Origin: Mesorhizobium sp. LSHC420B00
GTDB taxonomy: Bacteria > Pseudomonadota > Alphaproteobacteria > Rhizobiales > Rhizobiaceae
DNA: 52,537 nt
Assembly (NCBI RefSeq): GCF_000503055.1
Contig: NZ_AYVY01000002.1
Span: forward strand, 541,157 to 593,693
Reading direction: 5' to 3'
Part shown: in pieces, positions 9,188 through 18,276 of the stretch
Layout: every line of letters begins with the position of its first letter
Position numbering within the stretch: position 1 is the first letter of the stretch
The notes under the pieces: model-generated
The model's input: only the letters and a program-made list of their open reading frames with translations
What the model was told of the DNA's origin: nothing
Databases searched by the model: none
Program-made: the position numbers and the translations under genes

Positions 9188-10108
9188 TCAACGATCCGGA
9201 ACGAAGGGCTGGCCCAGGGAAGCCGGCGTGTTCATCATCGTCAGACGCTTGTTACGCGAGATTAGAACGAGAACCACGACGGTTGCCAGATAGGGCAGCG
9301 AAGAAAGCAGTTGCGAGGGGACCGGAATGCCAAATGCCTGTGCATGAAGCTGGCCGATCCAGACCGCGCCGAAAATATAGGCGCCGGCTAACACCCGCCA
9401 TGGCCGCCAGGAGGCGAAGACGACCAGAGCCAGCGCGATCCACCCGCGGCCGGCGGTCATGTTCTCCACCCATTGCGGTGTATAGACCAGCGACAGGTGG
9501 CCGCCGGCAAGGCCTGCACAAGCGCCGCCGAAAATCACCGAAAGATAGCGGTAGCGGATGACGTGGATGCCAAGCGCATGGGCGGATGCATGACTGTCGC
9601 CGATCGAACGCAGAGTGAGCCCGGTGCGGGTCTTGAACAGGAACCACATGACGGCGGCGGTCAGCGCGATCGAGATGTAGAAGATCGGATCCTGACCGAA
9701 CAGCAGCCTGCCGACGATGGGGATTGCGGTCAGGCCGGGAATATCGAGGTTAGGCAACCTCTCGCCGGGCTGGCCGACAAAATTCGTCCCCATCATGCCG
9801 GAAAGACCGAGGCCAAGCAGCGTCAGCGACAGGCCGGTGGCCACTTGATTGGTGGCCAGCGACAGGGTCATGACCGCGAACAGAAGCGAGAACACTGCCC
9901 CCATGGCAATTGCCGCCAACAGCCCTATCCACGGCGAGCCGGTCAGATAGCCGGCGCCGAAACCGCCGACCGCGCCCATGATCATCATGCCTTCGACGCC
10001 GAGATTGAGCACGCCGGAACGTTCGACCACCAGTTCGCCGATCGCCGCTATCAGCAGCGGCGTCGCCGCCGTGGCGATGGTCAAGAGGATGTTGACGGTG
10101 ATGTCCAT
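9188..10108 (-). CDS. ABC transporter permease (BMP/nucleoside type, second subunit)
   Basis: 306-aa inner-membrane permease of the BPD_transp_2 family (NupQ/YufQ-like), with about eight to nine hydrophobic helices. Diagnostic segments are the VVERSGVLNLGVEGMM loop near residues 28-45 and GDSHASAHALGI in the second half, where the ATPase docks. ATG at 10108 overlaps the stop of permease 1 as TGATG, implying translational coupling. The open frame continues upstream only as a shadow of permease 1. Together with permease 1 it forms the channel for the BMP receptor's ligand. Confidence 0.93.
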   Translation of the reverse strand: MDITVNILLTIATAATPLLIAAIGELVVERSGVLNLGVEGMMIMGAVGGFGAGYLTGSPWIGLLAAIAMGAVFSLLFAVMTLSLATNQVATGLSLTLLGLGLSGMMGTNFVGQPGERLPNLDIPGLTAIPIVGRLLFGQDPIFYISIALTAAVMWFLFKTRTGLTLRSIGDSHASAHALGIHVIRYRYLSVIFGGACAGLAGGHLSLVYTPQWVENMTAGRGWIALALVVFASWRPWRVLAGAYIFGAVWIGQLHAQAFGIPVPSQLLSSLPYLATVVVLVLISRNKRLTMMNTPASLGQPFVPDR

Positions 10109-11217
10109 CAGCGGGCTTCCTCCAGCTTCGGTGCTGCCTCGAGTTTCGGCGCGGAAAGGCCGGTCAGGCGGATGCGATAGTGAATGAGCGTGTCGCAGCC
10201 GAGCACGAAGAACAAAAGCATCCCCTGGAACACACGCGCCACCTTGTCGGAAATGCCGAGCGCGCTTTGCACCGCCTCGCCGCCGAGATAGGTCAGCGCC
10301 AGCACAAGGCCGGCGGCAACGATGCCCAGCGGATTGAGCCGGCCGAGGAATGCCACGATGATGGCGGTAAATCCGTAGCCGGGCGAGATCACAGGCTGCA
10401 ACTGCCCGATGGCGCCAGAGACCTCCGAAATGCCGGCAAGCCCGGCCAGTGCGCCCGATAGCAGAAAGGCAAAGAAAACCATGCGGCTGAGGCCAAAACC
10501 GGCGAAGCGCCCTGCCCTCGGGCTCGAGCCGAGTACGCGGACCTCGAAGCCTTTCAGCATACGGCTCATCAGAATCCAGATCAGCACTGCCGCGATCAGC
10601 GCGAAGACAAATCCCCAGTTCGCCCTGCCGGATTCCGGGAGGAGTTCCGGAAGGATAGCCGAGTCGTTGAACTGGATGGTCTGCGGGAAACCATGACCCT
10701 GCGGATCGCGCCACGGCCCGCGCACCAGCCAATCGAGGAAGAGCTGGGCGACATAGACCAGCATCAGGCTGGTCAGGATCTCGTTGGTGTTGAAGCGCGT
10801 CTTCAGCAGTGCCGGGATTGCGGCATAGGCGGCCCCACCGATCATGCCAAAAAGAAGCATCAACGGCAGCACCAATGGGCCTTCGAACTGCGGAAACAGC
10901 ACGGGGAAGATCGAGCCGACAATGCCGCCCAGGATGAACTGGCCTTCGGCGCCGATGTTCCAGATGTTGGCCTTGTAGCAGACCGACAGTCCGACCGCGA
11001 TCAGGATCAGGGGGGCGGCCTTGATCGCCAGTTCATGCAGCTGCCAGACTTGGCTGATCGGTTCGATGAAGTAGATGCGGAACGCGGTCAACGGGTTGAC
11101 GCCGAGCAGCGCGAACATGATGGCGCCAGCAATGATCGTCAAAACGAAAGCGATGAAAGGCGACAGTGCTGAAAACAGCATCGAGCGCTGCGGGCGTTTT
11201 ACAAGTTCGAGGCGCAT
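10108..11217 (-). CDS. ABC transporter permease (BMP/nucleoside type, first subunit)
   Basis: 369-aa BPD_transp_2 permease (NupP/YufP-like). The N-terminal helix, the YKANIWNIGAEGQ loop characteristic of this subfamily, the TRFNTNEILTSLM segment and the LGSSPRAGRFAG coupling helix are all visible, with about nine membrane segments. The true start is ATG 11217, overlapping the ATPase stop as TGATG; the TTG one codon upstream is not needed. Its own stop overlaps the next permease start the same way. The chain of 1-nt overlaps indicates one transcript with coupled translation. Confidence 0.93.
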   Translation of the reverse strand: MRLELVKRPQRSMLFSALSPFIAFVLTIIAGAIMFALLGVNPLTAFRIYFIEPISQVWQLHELAIKAAPLILIAVGLSVCYKANIWNIGAEGQFILGGIVGSIFPVLFPQFEGPLVLPLMLLFGMIGGAAYAAIPALLKTRFNTNEILTSLMLVYVAQLFLDWLVRGPWRDPQGHGFPQTIQFNDSAILPELLPESGRANWGFVFALIAAVLIWILMSRMLKGFEVRVLGSSPRAGRFAGFGLSRMVFFAFLLSGALAGLAGISEVSGAIGQLQPVISPGYGFTAIIVAFLGRLNPLGIVAAGLVLALTYLGGEAVQSALGISDKVARVFQGMLLFFVLGCDTLIHYRIRLTGLSAPKLEAAPKLEEAR

Positions 11218-12782
11218 CAAGCCGTCTCCAACGTATGTTCGGCATGCCCGGGTTCGGCGCCGCCCATCAGCAGTCCGATCTTCTCGAATGTCGCTTCAGC
11301 TATCGGCAGCGGCTTCGACAGTTCGCCATTGTGCATGACCGTGATCGCATCGGAAATCTCGAACAGCTCGTCGAGGTCCTGGCTGATCACCAGCACCGCC
11401 GAGCCGCTGCGCGCTAGCTCGATCAGCGCCTGGCGGATATGGGCCGCCGCACCCGCGTCGACCCCCCAGGTCGGCTGATTGACCACCAGGACGCTTGGCC
11501 GGCGGTCGAGTTCGCGGCCGACGATGAATTTCTGCAGATTGCCGCCCGAAAGAGCCGCAGCCTCCGGATCCGGCGCGCTCTTGCGCACGTCCATCACCTT
11601 TATGATGCGCTGGGCAGCGGTATAGATTGCATCGCTCTTGACCATTCCACCGGCGCCGACAAGCATCTTGCCGTCGGTGGCGTGGCGCGACAGGAGCAGG
11701 TTCTCCGAAAGCTTCATGCGGGGTGCTGCGCCATGGCCGAGCCGCTCTTCCGGGACGAAGGCAGCGCCCATCAGGCGCCTGCCGGTGATGGTGAGGCCTC
11801 CGGCATCCTTGCCGCGGATGCGGACCGAGCCGGCATCCTGCTGCAGCACCTCGCCGGAAACGGACTCGAAGAATTCGCCCTGGCCGTTGCCGGCCACACC
11901 GGCAATGCCGATCACCTCGCCGGCGCGGACCTCGAGATTGATGTTCCTGAGCGGGATCGAGAACGGGGTCGCCGGCTTGCGGGTGAGTTCGCGGATTTGA
12001 AGCAGCACCGGCGCGGTCTCGATATCTTCGGCCGGCGCCCGCACCACAGCCTGAATCTCGTTGCCCACCATCATCCGCGCCAACGAAGACGCGGTTTCCT
12101 GGCGCGGATTGCAATGGCCGACCACCTTGCCGTGACGCAGCACGGTGGCGCGGTCGCAAATGCGTTTGACCTCTTCCAGCCGGTGCGAAATGTAGAGGAT
12201 GGATTTTCCTTCCGAACGCAGCCGCTCGAGCGTCTCGAACAGCTTATCGGCTTCCTGCGGCGTCAGCACCGAAGTCGGCTCGTCCAGGATGATGAGTTGC
12301 GGCGTCTGCAGCAGGCAGCGGATGATTTCGATACGCTGACGCTCGCCGACCGACAGATCACCGACCAGCGATAGCGGATCGAGAGGCAGGCCATAACTGT
12401 AGGAGAGCGCCCTCGCCTTGGCCGCGATCGTGCTGATCGGCGAGCCGTCATCCAGCGACAGCGCGATGTTCTCCGCCGCCGTCAGCGCCTCGAACAGCGA
12501 AAAATGCTGGAAAACCATGCCGATGCCGAGCTTTTTTGCGGTGCCGGGGCTGGTGATCCGGACTGCCTGGCCATTCCAGAAAATCTCGCCGGAATTCGGT
12601 TCCAGCGATCCGAACAACATTTTCACCAGCGTCGACTTGCCGGCGCCGTTCTCGCCAAGCAACGCATGGATCTCGCCCTTGGCGATGTTGAGATCGACAT
12701 GGTCGCACGCCGTCAGCGTGCCGAATATCTTGGTGAGGCCGCGAACCTCCAGCAGGTTTGCGCCGTCTTGATCTGCACTCAC
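11217..12782 (-). CDS. ABC transporter ATPase with two nucleotide-binding domains (BMP/nucleoside type)
   Basis: 521-aa sugar/nucleoside-type ATPase with duplicated ABC domains. The N-terminal domain has Walker A (GENGAGKST), signature LSVGERQR, Walker B (LIILDEPTS) and the ISHRL switch region. The second domain has a degenerate Walker A (GVAGNGQGEF, no lysine) but keeps LSGGNLQK and an SQDL switch, as is usual for this subfamily (RbsA/NupO-like). I prefer GTG at 12782, preceded by GGAGG, over the ATG at 12830, which has no site. First gene of the transporter operon; the promoter should lie in 12783-12961. Confidence 0.92.
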   Translation of the reverse strand: MSADQDGANLLEVRGLTKIFGTLTACDHVDLNIAKGEIHALLGENGAGKSTLVKMLFGSLEPNSGEIFWNGQAVRITSPGTAKKLGIGMVFQHFSLFEALTAAENIALSLDDGSPISTIAAKARALSYSYGLPLDPLSLVGDLSVGERQRIEIIRCLLQTPQLIILDEPTSVLTPQEADKLFETLERLRSEGKSILYISHRLEEVKRICDRATVLRHGKVVGHCNPRQETASSLARMMVGNEIQAVVRAPAEDIETAPVLLQIRELTRKPATPFSIPLRNINLEVRAGEVIGIAGVAGNGQGEFFESVSGEVLQQDAGSVRIRGKDAGGLTITGRRLMGAAFVPEERLGHGAAPRMKLSENLLLSRHATDGKMLVGAGGMVKSDAIYTAAQRIIKVMDVRKSAPDPEAAALSGGNLQKFIVGRELDRRPSVLVVNQPTWGVDAGAAAHIRQALIELARSGSAVLVISQDLDELFEISDAITVMHNGELSKPLPIAEATFEKIGLLMGGAEPGHAEHTLETA

Positions 12783-12961
12783 AGTGCCTCCATCTGGTTT
12801 GCCAGATATGTTCTGTGTTCCCGCAAACATCGTATGCGCGCCCTGCTCTCGACGGTAAGCGCCTCACGACTTGAAAGAGCTTCAAGAATTTCAGCGGAAA
12901 CTCAAGCGGTAAAGCGCAGTTCGCAAGAACCGCGGCGTCGGCGGGCCGAAACTGCGGGCGC

Positions 12962-13939
12962 TCAGGGGATAAGTATCGTTGTCCCGGTCGTCCTGCGCCC
13001 TTCGAGATCGGAATGCGCCTTGCCGGCATCGCTGAGCGCGTAACGCTGATTGATCTTGATCTTGACGGCACCGCTGAGCACGACATCGAACAAGGCGGCG
13101 GCGGAAGCCTCGAGGTCCTCGCGCTTGGCATTATAGACGAACAGCGTCGGCCGCGTTGCGAACAACGAGCCCTTCTGCGCCAGCAATGAGATGCTGAAGG
13201 GCGGGATCGGCCCAGACGATTGACCGAAGCTGACGAACGTGCCGAGCGGCCGCAGGCAATCGAGCGAGGCCGGGAACGTATCGTTGCCGACCGAATCGTA
13301 GACAACGTCGCATTTCTTGCCACCGGTGATGGCGGCAACACCGGCGACGAAATCCTGCTCGCGATAGTTGATCACGTGGTCGAAGCCGTGCGCCTTGGCG
13401 AGCTCGATCTTGTCGGTCGAACTTGCGGTGCCGATCACCGTCGCGCCGAGATGCTTGGCCCATTGGCCGAGGATCAGCCCGACACCGCCGGCCGCCGCGT
13501 GAAACAGGATCGTATCGCCCGCCTTCACTTTGAACGTACGGCGCAACAGGTACTCGGCGGTCATGCCCTTCAGCATCATAGCCGCAGCCTGTTCGTCGCT
13601 GATGCCGTCAGGCACCTTCACCACGCGGTCGGCGGCGATCACGCGCTGCCCGGCATAGGCGCCGGTGGTCACCGCATAGGCGACGCGATCCCCGGGCGTC
13701 AGCCAGTCGACATCTGTGCCGACCTCCAAAACCACGCCGGCCGCCTCACCGCCGGGGATCAGCGGAAATCCGCCCTGCGGCGGATAAAGGCCCGAGCGGT
13801 AATAGACGTCGATGAAATTGAGACCGATCGCGGTGTGCCTGACCAGAATCTGCCCCGAGCCCGGCCGCCCGGGATCGGTATCCTCATAGGTCAGGACCTC
13901 CGGACCGCCATTGGCGTGGATGCGGATCGCTTTGGACAT
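12962..13939 (-). CDS. Quinone oxidoreductase (zinc-independent MDR family)
   Basis: 325-aa NADPH:quinone oxidoreductase of the medium-chain dehydrogenase/reductase superfamily. N-terminal GroES-like domain (GLNFIDVYYRSGLYP), no structural zinc cysteines, and a Rossmann domain with AAAGGVG (about 150-156) and an SVGNDTF segment later. Family members reduce quinones or enones with NADPH. It is the last gene of the DUF2182-DUF1326-pcs set, starting 18 bp after the pcs stop, so it is probably cotranscribed. The functional link with lipid synthesis is not evident from sequence. Start ATG is supported by the normal family N-terminus MSKAIRIHANGGPE. Confidence 0.9.
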   Translation of the reverse strand: MSKAIRIHANGGPEVLTYEDTDPGRPGSGQILVRHTAIGLNFIDVYYRSGLYPPQGGFPLIPGGEAAGVVLEVGTDVDWLTPGDRVAYAVTTGAYAGQRVIAADRVVKVPDGISDEQAAAMMLKGMTAEYLLRRTFKVKAGDTILFHAAAGGVGLILGQWAKHLGATVIGTASSTDKIELAKAHGFDHVINYREQDFVAGVAAITGGKKCDVVYDSVGNDTFPASLDCLRPLGTFVSFGQSSGPIPPFSISLLAQKGSLFATRPTLFVYNAKREDLEASAAALFDVVLSGAVKIKINQRYALSDAGKAHSDLEGRRTTGTTILIP

Positions 13940-13957
13940 TTTCCGGCTCTCTTGGGA

Positions 13958-14773
13958 TCAGGCTTTCTTGTCCGGCTTGGCGCCGAGATTTGGAAAGAAC
14001 TGCATGATAGCGCCGATGCAAGCGAGGTAAAGCCCGGTGACCGTAATTCCGATCTTGATGAAATCGCTGACCTGCTCGCCCAGCACGCCGATCTGGTCAT
14101 AGAAGGAGGCAAGCGCGGCCTGCGCCAGCGCCAGCGCGCCGAAAGCACACCAAAGCAGCGTCATGCCGAGATTGACTGGCCGCAGCCGCTTCACCCGCAC
14201 CGGATGGATGAAATGGATCGGCACGAAGGTGAGAATGCCGGCCACCACGACCACGGCGAAGGAAACCCATTGTCCGGGTTCGATGACGAACAGCGTGAAC
14301 ACCACCATGTTCCAGACGACTGGAAAGCCCTTGAAGAAATTCTCCTTCGTCTTCATGCCGGTATCGGCATAGTAGATTGCGCTCGACACCACGATGATCG
14401 CCGCCGACAGGAACGACAGGCGCTCGCCCATGAAGCCGCGCTGATAGAGCGCGAAGGCCGGAATCAGCACGTAGGTCACGTAGTCGATGATGTTGTCGAG
14501 GAGTTCGCCCGACCATGTCGGTAGGATTTCCTTGACGTCGAGCTTCCTGGCGATCGGCCCGTCGATGCCGTCGACGAACAGCGCCAGCCCTAGCCACCAG
14601 AACATCGCCGTCCAGCGCTGCTCGCTTGCTGCGACCAGCGACAGAAACGCCAGGAATGAGCCCGACGCGGTCAAGAGATGGACCGAGAACGCCCGCGCCT
14701 GCGGCCATGTGACTTTCTTCTTCGGCCGCGGAATCCGGTCGGCGATTTTCCTGGCCGTCGTCTTCTTGCTCAC
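13958..14773 (-). CDS. pcs: Phosphatidylcholine synthase (CDP-diacylglycerol:choline type)
   Basis: 271-aa inner-membrane enzyme that joins choline to CDP-diacylglycerol to make phosphatidylcholine, a route typical of rhizobia and other host-associated alphaproteobacteria. The modified CDP-alcohol phosphotransferase motif is complete: D71-G-x2-A-R76, then G89-x3-D93-x3-D97 with the long spacing typical of Pcs. About eight hydrophobic helices follow a basic N-terminus. The start is GTG at 14773, overlapping the stop of the DUF1326 gene by 4 nt (GTGA), so translation is coupled to that gene. Identity is firm. Confidence 0.94.
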   Translation of the reverse strand: MSKKTTARKIADRIPRPKKKVTWPQARAFSVHLLTASGSFLAFLSLVAASEQRWTAMFWWLGLALFVDGIDGPIARKLDVKEILPTWSGELLDNIIDYVTYVLIPAFALYQRGFMGERLSFLSAAIIVVSSAIYYADTGMKTKENFFKGFPVVWNMVVFTLFVIEPGQWVSFAVVVVAGILTFVPIHFIHPVRVKRLRPVNLGMTLLWCAFGALALAQAALASFYDQIGVLGEQVSDFIKIGITVTGLYLACIGAIMQFFPNLGAKPDKKA

Positions 14774-15384
14774 GGTCCCCGCCAGTCCAGCTTGCAGATT
14801 TCGGCCGAGCGGCCGGCAAAGTTCCAGTTGCGGCCAAAGGCCCGCATTTTGCTCCTGTCGGATTTGGCGACGATGATCTCCGGCGCGATCCAGTATTCCG
14901 AATTGGTGATGACCGTATCCTTGTCGCGATCCTTGCCGGTGATCGGCGTCACCGCGCCATCGATGATCTTCGGTATCTGAAAGATGCGCGTTTTCTCACG
15001 CGTCTCGTAGGTGATCGGCACCTGCTCGGCGCCGAGGAACTGTCCGACCAGGATCGAGAGCAGCGATGTGGTTCCGCCGGCCTTGCCGGTGAATATCTTC
15101 GTCAGTGCCTTCACAGCGTAGACCGAGGCGCGCTTGTCGATGAACAGGCCGGCAGTCCAGTTGCCGCGGCTCATATAGCCGGGGATTTCCATGATCAGCC
15201 CAAGATTGAGACCAGACAGGTCGACCTCGCCGAAATGGCCGGCATCGATGCGGAATCCGGCCCAGGTCTGGCAATAGCCTTCCGTCGGCGGATGATTGCC
15301 GAGCGACAGCACGCAAGGGCAAAAAACCGTGCAATTGCAGGAGAGGACGAGCTCTCCCTTCATTGCCCAGTTTTGGTCTGTCAT
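14770..15384 (-). CDS. DUF1326 domain-containing protein
   Basis: 204-aa soluble protein of the DUF1326 family. The N-terminus carries a tight cysteine cluster, C16-x-C18-x3-C22-x-C24 (CNCTVFCPC), followed by GYCQTW, a pattern that suggests metal or Fe-S binding. There is no signal peptide or membrane span. Start ATG 15384 follows GGGGGAGAATTCG. It lies 13 bp after the DUF2182 membrane-protein gene and overlaps pcs by 4 nt. DUF1326/DUF2182 adjacency recurs in many genomes to my knowledge; biochemical function is unknown, and metal handling is my inference from the cysteines. Confidence 0.88.
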   Translation of the reverse strand: MTDQNWAMKGELVLSCNCTVFCPCVLSLGNHPPTEGYCQTWAGFRIDAGHFGEVDLSGLNLGLIMEIPGYMSRGNWTAGLFIDKRASVYAVKALTKIFTGKAGGTTSLLSILVGQFLGAEQVPITYETREKTRIFQIPKIIDGAVTPITGKDRDKDTVITNSEYWIAPEIIVAKSDRSKMRAFGRNWNFAGRSAEICKLDWRGP

Positions 15385-15397
15385 CGAATTCTCCCCC

Positions 15398-16336
15398 TCA
15401 TGTCGAGACTACTAGCAGCGTGGCTGCCCAGACAAGCAGTATCGCGCCGGCCAGCCGCGTCGGCAGATTGCCTGCCGTCTGTTTTTCGACCAGGCTAAAC
15501 AGGCCGATGAGCGCCATCCAGAACACGTTCATCACGCCGACGGCAAACATTACCAGCATCAGCGCCCAGCAGCATCCAAGGCACCACAGGCCCTGCTCCA
15601 TGCCGAGCCGGAAAATGCGAATGGGCCTGGCGCTCCAGTTGGCGAACAGGACCGAGAACGGATTTCTGCACTTCTCCAGACAGGCTTCCTTCAGCCAGCT
15701 GAACTGATAGAGACCAGCGATCGACAGCGCGGCTGCTCCGGCAATTCCAACCGCCGGATCGAGCATCTGCCCGGGTGACGCGAATGCATCGACTGCTAGC
15801 GTCAGGGCTGCGAACATTGCCGAGACGGCAAGCCAGACGCTTAAATATCCAGCGACGAGGACCAACGGATGGGCGACCGGCTCCCCCTTGATCCTGGCGG
15901 TATCTGCGATCTCGCAATAAGTTCGGATCATCGGCGCCGCGGAGGGCAGCATGGTCGCGATGGCCATCAACAGCCACATCGCGGTGAGTGCCCCGCCTTG
16001 CGCGCCTAGGCTTGCGTGAAGCGGCGCCGGCGCAAGGCAGAGGGCGAAGAAACGCGCAAGGAAATCCGGCAGCGGCAGTTGCGGCAGATATCTCAGCATA
16101 GTGTCACCGGGTGCATCGGTGCCCGGGAGCCGGCTTACGGCACCACGAACTGCAATTGCGCCGAGAAGGAGCCATGCAAGGGCGATGCCCATGCCAGCAA
16201 CAACGCTCACCGTCAGTCGAGGGCTGCGCGCAACGCTCGCCATCGCACGGCCGATACCGTCCAGGTGGCTGAAATCGTCTTGTTGGCCGGTCATGGCAAC
16301 CGAATGGGCCGAATCGCCGCGTTGATCAAGCGACAT
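15398..16336 (-). CDS. DUF2182 predicted metal-binding integral membrane protein
   Basis: 312-aa inner-membrane protein with about seven hydrophobic segments. The family signature is present: KEACLEKCRNP in one loop and GLWCLGCCWALM at the start of a later helix, giving five closely placed cysteines for metal coordination. The ATG at 16336 follows AGGTCAGGTG; the GTG just upstream and an internal ATG are alternatives. It is the first gene of the set DUF2182-DUF1326-pcs-quinone oxidoreductase and is divergent from the UbiH-type gene, with about 60 bp between them for both promoters. Function of DUF2182 is unknown. Confidence 0.88.
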   Translation of the reverse strand: MSLDQRGDSAHSVAMTGQQDDFSHLDGIGRAMASVARSPRLTVSVVAGMGIALAWLLLGAIAVRGAVSRLPGTDAPGDTMLRYLPQLPLPDFLARFFALCLAPAPLHASLGAQGGALTAMWLLMAIATMLPSAAPMIRTYCEIADTARIKGEPVAHPLVLVAGYLSVWLAVSAMFAALTLAVDAFASPGQMLDPAVGIAGAAALSIAGLYQFSWLKEACLEKCRNPFSVLFANWSARPIRIFRLGMEQGLWCLGCCWALMLVMFAVGVMNVFWMALIGLFSLVEKQTAGNLPTRLAGAILLVWAATLLVVST

Positions 16337-16397
16337 CACCTGACCTATATGGACCGGCAGGTCGGATAGGCCTCACCTCGCAATCGGGAAGCCGAAT

Positions 16398-17609
16398 TTG
16401 GATCATCGGGAAACAGCACGGATACTCGTTGCCGGCAGCGGCCCCGCAGGGCTGATCGCGGCGCTTGGCTTTGCCGAGACCGGCTTTCCGGTGACGCTCG
16501 TCGGACCCGAGGCAGCCGGCCCCGATGCCCGGACGACAGCCTTGATGAACCCTGCCCTGAGGATGTTAGAACGGCTCGGGATCCTGGATAGAATCAGGCC
16601 GCACGCAGCGCCGCTCAAGGTGATGCGCATCGTCGATGCAACAAGCCGGCTGATCCGCGGCCCGACAGTGACCTTTCGCGCCAGCGAGATCGACGAAGAG
16701 CAATTCGGACTGAACGTGCCCAACAGCGTTCTCAACCGCGCGCTAGCCGAGGCTGTCGGCGCGCATGCGGGCATCGAGTGGCGAAAGTCGATGGTGGAGG
16801 CATGGCGCCTCGATGCCGACCATGCCCATGCCGTTCTCGCCGACGGCAGCGAGATTGAGGCGTCGTTGGCGGTTGCCGCCGATGGCCGTCAGTCGCCGGC
16901 CCGCGAGGCAGCCGGCATCCGGACATCGGTCCGATCCTATCCGCAGGCGGCGCTGGTGCTCAATTTCGGTCACCGCAGCGACCATGCCTTTACTTCGACC
17001 GAATTCCACACCGAGACCGGTCCGTTCACACAGGTTCCCCTGCCCGGCAACCGGTCCAGCCTTGTCTGGGTGCTCGAGCCCGATACCGCCAGGGACCTTG
17101 CAGCACTTGACGACGCCGAGCTTTCGACGCGGGTCGAACAGCGGATGCAATCGATGCTGGGCCGCGTGTCGGTTGAGCCCGGCCGACAGGTCTACCCCCT
17201 TTCAGCGGTGAGCCCGTGGCGGTTTGCGCAGGACCGCGTGGCGCTTGTCGGCGAAGCCGCCCATGTGTTTCCCCCAATCGGCGCGCAAGGCCTTAATCTC
17301 GGCATCAGGGACATCGACGACCTGATTGGTACCGCAAGCAGAAATCGCTCGGACCCGGGCGCCGCCAAGGCGCTTGCGACCTATGATTTCAAGCGGCGGC
17401 CGGACATCCTGGCGCGCAGTAGCGCGGTCAACCTGCTCAACATGTCGTTGCTTTCCGACATGCTGCCGGCCCAGTTGGCGCGCAGCGCTGGTCTTGGTGT
17501 GCTTGAAGGGTTTGCGCCGTTGCGGGCGTTTTTTATGCGCGAGGGTCTGCGACCCGGCAGCGGTTTTGCGGCATTTTTTGGTGGATTGCGAAAACCGGCT
17601 GAGCGCTAG
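16398..17609 (+). CDS. UbiH/Coq6-family FAD-dependent monooxygenase
   Basis: 403-aa flavoprotein hydroxylase of the ubiquinone-biosynthesis type. FAD-binding GSGPAGL at residues 13-19, the DGRQSPAREAAGI segment near 160, and the second FAD motif LVGEAAHVFPPIGAQGLNLG around residues 280-300 are all present. Members hydroxylate the aromatic ring during ubiquinone synthesis; UbiH, UbiF and UbiI types cannot be told apart here. The only start matching the family N-terminus is TTG at 16398, with GGGAAG about 7 nt upstream; the next ATG would delete the FAD motif. Rare start and divergent neighbour suggest modest, independent expression. Confidence 0.88.
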   Translation: MDHRETARILVAGSGPAGLIAALGFAETGFPVTLVGPEAAGPDARTTALMNPALRMLERLGILDRIRPHAAPLKVMRIVDATSRLIRGPTVTFRASEIDEEQFGLNVPNSVLNRALAEAVGAHAGIEWRKSMVEAWRLDADHAHAVLADGSEIEASLAVAADGRQSPAREAAGIRTSVRSYPQAALVLNFGHRSDHAFTSTEFHTETGPFTQVPLPGNRSSLVWVLEPDTARDLAALDDAELSTRVEQRMQSMLGRVSVEPGRQVYPLSAVSPWRFAQDRVALVGEAAHVFPPIGAQGLNLGIRDIDDLIGTASRNRSDPGAAKALATYDFKRRPDILARSSAVNLLNMSLLSDMLPAQLARSAGLGVLEGFAPLRAFFMREGLRPGSGFAAFFGGLRKPAER

Positions 17610-17829
17610 CGATCTTGGGTACCGCCCTTGCTCCGCATCTTGCGAACTCAACCCGGCGTCACGCGCTTCGGGATTGAATTGACGCAGAGTCTGCGCCAAA
17701 TAACGAACATGTCGACGGCAAGGTCTGGACCAATCTTTGCCGGACCGATGCGTTAGAGTCTAAAGTCTTGGAGCGTTCCTTGCGTGTTCCAGGATGCGTG
17801 GCGTCCAAGAAGTTCAAGTGGTGAGTGCG

Positions 17830-18153
17830 ATGAAGACAGCCAAATTCTCGATCGGACAGGTGGTTCGCCACCGGCTGTTTCCGTTCCGTGGTGTCATTTT
17901 CGATGTCGACCCGCAATTCGCCAACACCGACGAATGGTACGAGGCGATCCCCGCTGACGTGCGACCGCGCAAGGACCAGCCCTTCTATCATCTGCTCGCC
18001 GAGAATTCGGAAACGGAATACATCGCCTATGTGTCCGAGCAGAATTTGCTCGAGGACCGGTCGGGCGAACCGGTCCGGCATCCACAGATAGGTGAGATGT
18101 TCGAGAAGAGGCCGGACGGGCGCTACGAACCGAAGCACCAATTGAGACATTGA
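17830..18153 (+). CDS. hspQ: Heat shock protein HspQ / YccV-like
   Basis: 107-aa protein of the HspQ (hemimethylated-DNA-binding YccV) family. In enterobacteria it helps degrade mutant DnaA and modulates Lon. Segments KFSIGQVVRHRLFPFRGV, the P.YHLL core and YVSEQNLL are characteristic. Start ATG 17830 follows GGTGAG and gives the usual N-terminus; the frame extends further upstream without a site. It is a single gene ending about 80 bp before a strong terminator. Its upstream region (17610-17829) should hold the promoter, but I see no clear heat-shock sigma-32 site. Confidence 0.92.
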   Translation: MKTAKFSIGQVVRHRLFPFRGVIFDVDPQFANTDEWYEAIPADVRPRKDQPFYHLLAENSETEYIAYVSEQNLLEDRSGEPVRHPQIGEMFEKRPDGRYEPKHQLRH

Positions 18154-18226
18154 CTTAGTCGGGATATGGCTGGGAGCTGGGACAGGCTTGAGACATGGCT
18201 GGACCCGACAAACGGCCGGTCCAAAC

Positions 18227-18258
18227 AAAAAAAGCGGGGCATGAACCCCGCTTTTTTT
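18227..18258. terminator. Bidirectional terminator, hspQ / ialB-like
   Basis: Six-bp stem GCGGGG (18234-18239) and CCCCGC (18246-18251) with a 6-nt loop, flanked by A7 and T7 runs, so it can work on both strands. It lies between convergent hspQ and the IalB-like gene. Confidence 0.9.
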
Positions 18259-18276
18259 GGTTCGAAAACCCGTCGA

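Noticed and set aside
13220..14524. 434-aa open frame antisense to pcs and the quinone oxidoreductase gene
   Set aside because: Composition bias typical of shadow frames; it spans two genuine genes on the other strand.
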